From positions 6,784 to 58,272 of the forward strand of contig DBYV01000063.1 of the NCBI GenBank assembly GCA_002310995.1: a stretch of 51,489 nucleotides of DNA. The letters run 5' to 3'. Positions within the stretch are counted from its first letter, which is position 1. The number at the start of each line of letters is the position of its first letter. Position numbers and translations under genes: made by a program. The DNA comes from a bacterium UBP6_UBA1177. GTDB taxonomy: Bacteria > UBP6 > UBA1177. This document shows positions 49,322 through 51,489 of the stretch, piece by piece. The notes beneath the pieces were generated by a model. It saw only the letters and a list, made by a program, of their open reading frames with translations. It had not been told where the DNA came from and did no database searches.

Positions 49322-51160
49322 ATGAAAAAATTTCTGCTTATTGTCTTTTGCCTGATATCGGTTTTCCAGCTTTCCGCCGTTGAAGACGCATCTCTTCTGA
49401 AATCGGACGAGACTCAGAAAAGTTATGAAAGAAAGGCTGTCATGGGATTCGGCGACATCGGCTTCATGCAGGATGCCGTGAAAGTGCCTATGCGCTACTG
49501 CGAATACAACGAAAAAGGCGAGGGAAGGTGCGTTCCGTGGACTTTTTCGGTGAATTATCCGCTTGACATGAGCGAAAAACTGAAAGCGGCAAAGATTTTC
49601 TACCAGTGGACGATCACAAACCGCTTCGACAAGATAATTCTTGGCGACAACGTCGCTTTCATGCGGACAAAAGGCGGTGAGGTGAAGATCGATTTAGGAG
49701 GAAAGATCCCGACTTTCCGTGCAGGAACGAGCGACCGCGCCACTTTCAGAAGGCATCTGGAGCACTATCTCAATTCTGATGTCAGAAAAGTTTTCGGAAA
49801 CCTGCTTGACGCGAGTGCTGAGCAGAGGTATTCCGAACTTTCGGAAAAAGAGCAGGAGACTTTCATGGTGACGAAGGCAAAGGAACTTGGTCTTTCGGCG
49901 GCTTTTGTCAAAAATCTCCTCAATTCATCCTACGTTTTCGCGGCTCATGTCGCTCCGATCGGCAGTGCGGGAAGAGTTGTCCGCACCCGGCATAAATCGG
50001 TTACAACCGGTCTTTACTACAGTTCATTCGATATCGAAATCGAGCTTTCGGTCGATGTTGTTTTCATGATCTACCGCTACAACTACGAGACAAAACGCTT
50101 CGAGCATTACGGCGACATCGTGGGTCATTCGGGCGGAATTACAGGCTCGACCGATACCGCGCTTCAGATAATCCCGACTCCGAAGCAGGTCATGGCTGTT
50201 TTCAACGACACTTTCCGCACCGCGATAAAGGCGGCTTCGCTGAACGCAAACTATCAGCTTAAGCAGGATGACAATTTCGCGATCTTCATGCCGGTAAAAA
50301 GCAGCGACGGCAAAAAAATCGAAAGCAGTTTCGGAGTTATGGAAGATATCCGTGTCGATCATCCTTTCGAGATCCTTGAAACGGTTGACGGCAAGACTCA
50401 GCGCAAAGGTTTTGCAAGGGCGCGTGAAGTTTCTCTCAACTGCAAGGATGGCGCCGCACCGACAATAATCAAGGTGACGAACGGGGACGCCGAGGAAGGC
50501 GACCAGCTGCGTGAATATCCGTGGACAGGTCTTTATTTTAACCTCGGATTTGAAAACAACGGAGTGCAGATAAACGGAGTTCAGGGAAGAGATATGGATG
50601 TTAAGGAGGGAGATGCAGGGCTATGGTATTTCGGTCCCGGACTTCATCTCGGAACGACAGTTGATCTTGGATATGTGAAGAATAGTTCTGCTCTAAGTGA
50701 GTTTTATCTCAGTGTATTTTTGGATTTGAATTTTGGTATGAAAGTATCCACCAAATCTGACTATGAAGAAAATTATGATTTAGATGGTTTCCCTGCCTGG
50801 TTCGGTGGCGGTCTCGGTATCGCAAAAAGGTTTTATACAGGGTCGGCAGGATTTTTCATTGCTCCGGCAATCGACGCTTCTTATCACGGCACTTTGAATA
50901 AGGGATTGAATTTCCAGCATTTTACGGTGACTCCTCAGGTTCAGCTTGGTTTCAGCGCGACACCGAGTTTCGATTTTATAATAAAGGCCGGCTGGAATTT
51001 AGGTTTTCTTACCAAAGCGGAAGAAGACGATATTGATGTCATGGACCGCTATTCTCCTTTTGTCCACGGAATTTATGCGTCACTCGACTTCAACTTCCAT
51101 CTTCCGATAGTGAGCGCGATGGCGAGAATGTATACGCCCTCTTCAAATGTGTGCAGGTGA
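49322..51160 (+). CDS. secreted protein with C-terminal outer-membrane beta-barrel
   Basis: A 612-residue protein with a type I signal peptide (about 1-20, FQLSAVEDA at the cleavage region) and no lipobox. The N-terminal 400 residues form a soluble domain I do not recognise. From about residue 430 the sequence alternates hydrophobic and polar residues with aromatic girdles (GLYFNLGFENNG, GLHLGTTVDLGY, LDLNFGMKV, GGGLGIAKRFY, QVQLGFSATP, GIYASLDFNFHLP), fitting an eight-stranded or larger barrel. ATG 49322 starts the signal peptide and has GAGGG upstream; the earlier in-frame ATG 49214 was rejected. A lipoprotein gene follows 27 bases downstream. Confidence 0.7.
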   Translation: MKKFLLIVFCLISVFQLSAVEDASLLKSDETQKSYERKAVMGFGDIGFMQDAVKVPMRYCEYNEKGEGRCVPWTFSVNYPLDMSEKLKAAKIFYQWTITNRFDKIILGDNVAFMRTKGGEVKIDLGGKIPTFRAGTSDRATFRRHLEHYLNSDVRKVFGNLLDASAEQRYSELSEKEQETFMVTKAKELGLSAAFVKNLLNSSYVFAAHVAPIGSAGRVVRTRHKSVTTGLYYSSFDIEIELSVDVVFMIYRYNYETKRFEHYGDIVGHSGGITGSTDTALQIIPTPKQVMAVFNDTFRTAIKAASLNANYQLKQDDNFAIFMPVKSSDGKKIESSFGVMEDIRVDHPFEILETVDGKTQRKGFARAREVSLNCKDGAAPTIIKVTNGDAEEGDQLREYPWTGLYFNLGFENNGVQINGVQGRDMDVKEGDAGLWYFGPGLHLGTTVDLGYVKNSSALSEFYLSVFLDLNFGMKVSTKSDYEENYDLDGFPAWFGGGLGIAKRFYTGSAGFFIAPAIDASYHGTLNKGLNFQHFTVTPQVQLGFSATPSFDFIIKAGWNLGFLTKAEEDDIDVMDRYSPFVHGIYASLDFNFHLPIVSAMARMYTPSSNVCR

Positions 51161-51187
51161 TGAATGAAATATTTTATGGAGGAAAAA

Positions 51188-51489
51188 ATGAGAAAGTTTT
51201 TGGTATTAATGCTTGTTTTGGCGCTCTGCCTTGCCGGTTGTTCCAACAAATGCGATTTCAAAAAACAGCAGACTCCGGCTCTTTACGAAGCGACTTTCGT
51301 CGAAAGCAGCGGCACCGGCGAAATGATGATCAAGGCGACGGGTATCGGCTGCTCGGTCGAAGAGGCGCTTGAAGAAGCCAAAAAGACTGCAGTCTGGTTC
51401 GTTCTTGAAGGCGGCGACAAGCCTATCCTCAAAACGCAGGCTGAAAAAACGAGAGCTTACGGCCTTGAAATGCAGATGTATGCGAATCC
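51188..51489 (+). CDS. lipoprotein, N-terminal part (truncated by window edge)
   Basis: The frame starts at ATG 51188, with GGAGG just upstream, and runs off the right edge after 100 codons. The signal peptide ends at lipidated Cys18 (LAGC). After it, GTGEMMIKATGIGCSVEEALEEAKKTAVWFVLEGG resembles the alternating alanine-rich helix seen in several envelope lipoproteins that process repeated calls to a DUF-type fold, given here as residues 42-76. The acidic linker of the other lipoproteins is absent. It lies 27 bases after the barrel gene and is probably its operon partner. Confidence 0.75.
   Translation, partial: MRKFLVLMLVLALCLAGCSNKCDFKKQQTPALYEATFVESSGTGEMMIKATGIGCSVEEALEEAKKTAVWFVLEGGDKPILKTQAEKTRAYGLEMQMYAN

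Overview
The window comes from a Gram-negative bacterium with a murein wall (mpl, uppP, mreBC), an outer membrane (beta-barrel protein, many lipoproteins) and a complex cell surface. Lipoproteins with MopE-type metal-binding motifs, a probable choice-of-anchor-L fold, VCBS/ASPIC propellers, a Hanks kinase with WD40 repeats and paired HEAT/HD genes are most familiar from Myxococcota and other lineages once grouped as Deltaproteobacteria. Base composition is much lower in G+C than in cultured myxobacteria, so I suspect an uncultured relative; this placement is inference. No rRNA, tRNA, CRISPR array or prophage was recognised. No gene-free stretch exceeds about 190 bases.

Layout. 1-4.8 kb: start of a Cys-rich lipoprotein (-), a GT2 glycosyltransferase plus membrane-anchored helical-repeat protein (+), then a lipoprotein/DMT-like permease pair (-). 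5.0-7.8 kb: GAPDH and an MFS transporter (+). 7.8-15.4 kb (all -): VCBS/ASPIC lipoprotein, rhomboid protease, mpl, a small DUF559-type nuclease framed by palindromic repeats, a further lipoprotein, uppP. 15.5-19.5 kb (+): MopE-type lipoprotein, amidohydrolase, ispG. 19.6-25.8 kb: O-methyltransferase (-), Ser/Thr kinase with 14 WD repeats and pncC (+), lepA (-). 25.9-39.1 kb (+): two tandem CotH-kinase lipoproteins, then a Wzx/Wzy-type polysaccharide locus (flippase, GNAT, FemAB-like transferase, polysaccharide deacetylase, chain-length regulator, polymerase, two GT4 enzymes). 39.1-45.6 kb (+): dnaE, mreB, mreC, GT2. 45.7-49.2 kb (-): HD-domain and HEAT-repeat proteins. 49.3-51.5 kb (+): outer-membrane barrel protein and the start of a lipoprotein.

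How it fits together. Much of the window builds or decorates the cell surface. UppP recycles the undecaprenyl carrier used for wall and polysaccharide synthesis, Mpl recycles murein peptide, MreBC positions wall synthesis, and the Wzx/Wzy locus makes a surface glycan probably modified by acylation and deacetylation. Two secreted CotH-type kinases sit at its head and share promoter architecture with the chain-length regulator gene. Seven lipoproteins share a plan of lipobox cysteine, long acidic Asp/Glu/Ser/Thr linker, then a folded domain, which suggests a common route to the surface.

The most unusual DNA structure is at 10.26-10.92 kb: a PD-(D/E)XK-type nuclease gene bracketed by two composite palindromic units with extra half-units nearby, resembling the relation between RAYT transposases and REP elements but with a nuclease in place of the transposase. 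The second candidate is the CotH-polysaccharide locus, where one CotH copy has lost an aspartate in its conserved WDFD motif.
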